A stretch of DNA of 64,000 nucleotides from JBFXAF01 sp050184585 (GTDB taxonomy: Bacteria > Pseudomonadota > Alphaproteobacteria > Rhizobiales > Rhizobiaceae), in NCBI GenBank assembly GCA_050184585.1, contig JBFXAF010000005.1:124001-188000 (forward strand), given 5' to 3'. Positions 63,057-64,000 of the stretch are shown piece by piece. Each line of letters starts with the position of its first letter. Positions within the stretch are counted from its first letter, which is position 1. A model generated the notes under the pieces. It was not told the DNA's origin. It did no database searches and was given only the letters and a program-made list of their open reading frames with translations. Both the position numbers and the translations under genes were made by a program.

Positions 63057-64000
63057 ATGACTTCGATCGTTTCGTCCCTGACCGTCAACCAAATCAAGGC
63101 GATGTCGACCGCGACGATCGCAGCGCTTTCCCAGGACGACGTGGCGGCGCTCAGCACCGCGCAAGTCGGCGCCCTCAGCGCGACACAGATCGGGGCGCTC
63201 GACGCGGAAGACGTCGAGGTGATGAGCGAGGACCAGATCAAGGCGATATCGACCAATGCGGTCAAGGGCCTGACGCTGGACCAGATCGGCGCTGTCGAAG
63301 CTTCCAAGATCGGAGCGATGAGCAAGTCGCAGATCGCCGCCCTCAGCGCCACACAGTTCGACGGTCTCAGCACCGAACAGATCGAGGCGTTGACGACCGA
63401 ACAGGTCGCTTCCCTCAACGCCACCCAGATTGCGGTTCTCGACGCCGACGACATCGCGGAATTCTCGGCGGACGAAATTGCCGCGATCAGCGCCAAGGCG
63501 ATGACGGGACTGTCGAGCAGCGCCGTGGGCGCACTGAGCGAGGACCAGGTCGGGGCGCTGACGAACGCACAAATCGGCGCGCTGAAGTCGACGCAGATAC
63601 AGGCTCTGACGACCGACCAGATCGGATACCTCTCGACCGGCCAGGCCGCGGCATTGACCGCCGCGCAGATCGGCTCGATGTCGACAGACCAGATCGGCGC
63701 TCTCACCACCGACCAGGTGGCGGCGCTCTCGACCAAGGCCGTGGCGGGGCTCACCTCGGCCCAGATCGGCGCCATGACGACCGACCAGGTCGGCGCGATG
63801 ACGACGGCGCAGGTCGCCGTGCTCAACGCGACGCAGATCGGCGCCATGTCGGCCGACCAGGTCGCGGAGCTCTCCACCGACGCGATCGCCGCGATCAGCA
63901 CCAAGGCGGTCACCGGCCTGACCAGCGACGCCGTGGCCGGGCTGACGTCCGACCAGATCGGCGCGCTGACCACCTCGCAGGTCGCCGCCCTGAAGACGAC
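63057..64000 (+). CDS. Giant octapeptide-repeat protein (truncated at window edge)
   Basis: The frame is open from the ATG at 63057 to the window end (314 full codons), with no stop. After six residues it consists almost only of an 8-residue repeat, consensus A-L-S/T-T-x-Q-I/V-G/A. About 38 consecutive units are seen, all kept in strict register. A variant unit pair ending K-A-V-x/G-L recurs at units 8, 18, 28 and 35, giving a higher order of ten units in part. There is no signal peptide. It is probably a large surface or secreted protein (adhesin, type I secretion) whose repeats form a solenoid. The rest lies beyond the window. Confidence 0.8.
   Translation, partial: MTSIVSSLTVNQIKAMSTATIAALSQDDVAALSTAQVGALSATQIGALDAEDVEVMSEDQIKAISTNAVKGLTLDQIGAVEASKIGAMSKSQIAALSATQFDGLSTEQIEALTTEQVASLNATQIAVLDADDIAEFSADEIAAISAKAMTGLSSSAVGALSEDQVGALTNAQIGALKSTQIQALTTDQIGYLSTGQAAALTAAQIGSMSTDQIGALTTDQVAALSTKAVAGLTSAQIGAMTTDQVGAMTTAQVAVLNATQIGAMSADQVAELSTDAIAAISTKAVTGLTSDAVAGLTSDQIGALTTSQVAALKT

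Noticed and set aside
62693..63973. A 426-codon minus-strand frame antisense to the octapeptide repeats
   Set aside because: Its product is a low-complexity mirror of the repeat codons. The plus-strand reading has a clean start and regular repeats, so the minus frame is a shadow.

Overview
The window looks like a chromosomal segment of a GC-rich alphaproteobacterium of the Hyphomicrobiales (Rhizobiales), probably a Mesorhizobium/Phyllobacteriaceae-type organism. Evidence: a RirA-type iron regulator with the three rhizobial cysteines next to a heme-uptake locus, a PutA with an Lrp-type partner (PutR), a zeta-type ATPase inhibitor (DUF1476), the purC-purS-purQ-purL-bolA-grxD order, and rpsD, murI, icd, alaS and recA as neighbours. 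No tRNA, rRNA, CRISPR array, IS element or prophage is visible.

Layout. 0-4 kb: DUF192 protein, double cold-shock protein, glyoxalase I, propionyl-CoA carboxylase beta subunit and rirA. 4-13.4 kb: a complete heme acquisition locus. hemP-hmuS-hmuT-hmuU-hmuV run leftward. The TonB-dependent receptor, a small secreted protein, a dedicated TonB, an IsdG/HmuQ-type heme monooxygenase and a VOC protein run rightward. The divergent promoter between them carries a perfect and an imperfect TGA-N9-TCA iron-responsive operator. 13.4-19.4 kb: putA/putR, then a di-heme peroxidase lipoprotein with a YtkA/FixH-like partner.

19.4-28.2 kb is the most interesting accessory part. A leftward operon reads SuyA-SuyB-SlcC-ComC-aldehyde dehydrogenase-aldose epimerase, with a divergent GntR/HutC regulator, an AEC-type permease and a convergent KDG-type sugar kinase. 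I read it as a 3-sulfolactate desulfonation module with two sulfolactate dehydrogenases (S- and R-type). Its promoter-distal genes resemble the sulfolactaldehyde dehydrogenase and mutarotase of sulfoquinovose catabolism. It would take sulfolactaldehyde or sulfolactate to pyruvate and sulfite.

28-36 kb: a secreted caspase-TPR protein, a DUF2259 protein with a membrane partner, purB, a Tat-exported double VOC protein, an RBBP9-type hydrolase and an HpcH/HpaI aldolase. 36-43 kb: the ATPase zeta subunit and the purine cluster, interrupted between purQ and purL by a lipoprotein and a membrane protein, then IbaG/BolA, an Arg/Lys-rich small protein and monothiol glutaredoxin. 43-55 kb: Bcr-type exporter, TtcA, rpsD, DUF3008, murI, a TrmJ-like methyltransferase, an epoxide-hydrolase-like protein, icd, alaS, a highly structured 660-bp intergenic region, and recA with a LexA-box-like site.

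55-64 kb: psuK-psuG (pseudouridine breakdown), a 306-bp inverted-repeat element, an OmpA-type lipoprotein, a Cys-rich secreted protein, an orphan Rieske oxygenase, a CHASE3/HisKA_2 sensor kinase beside an orphan periplasmic binding protein, and the start of a giant octapeptide-repeat protein that runs off the right edge.
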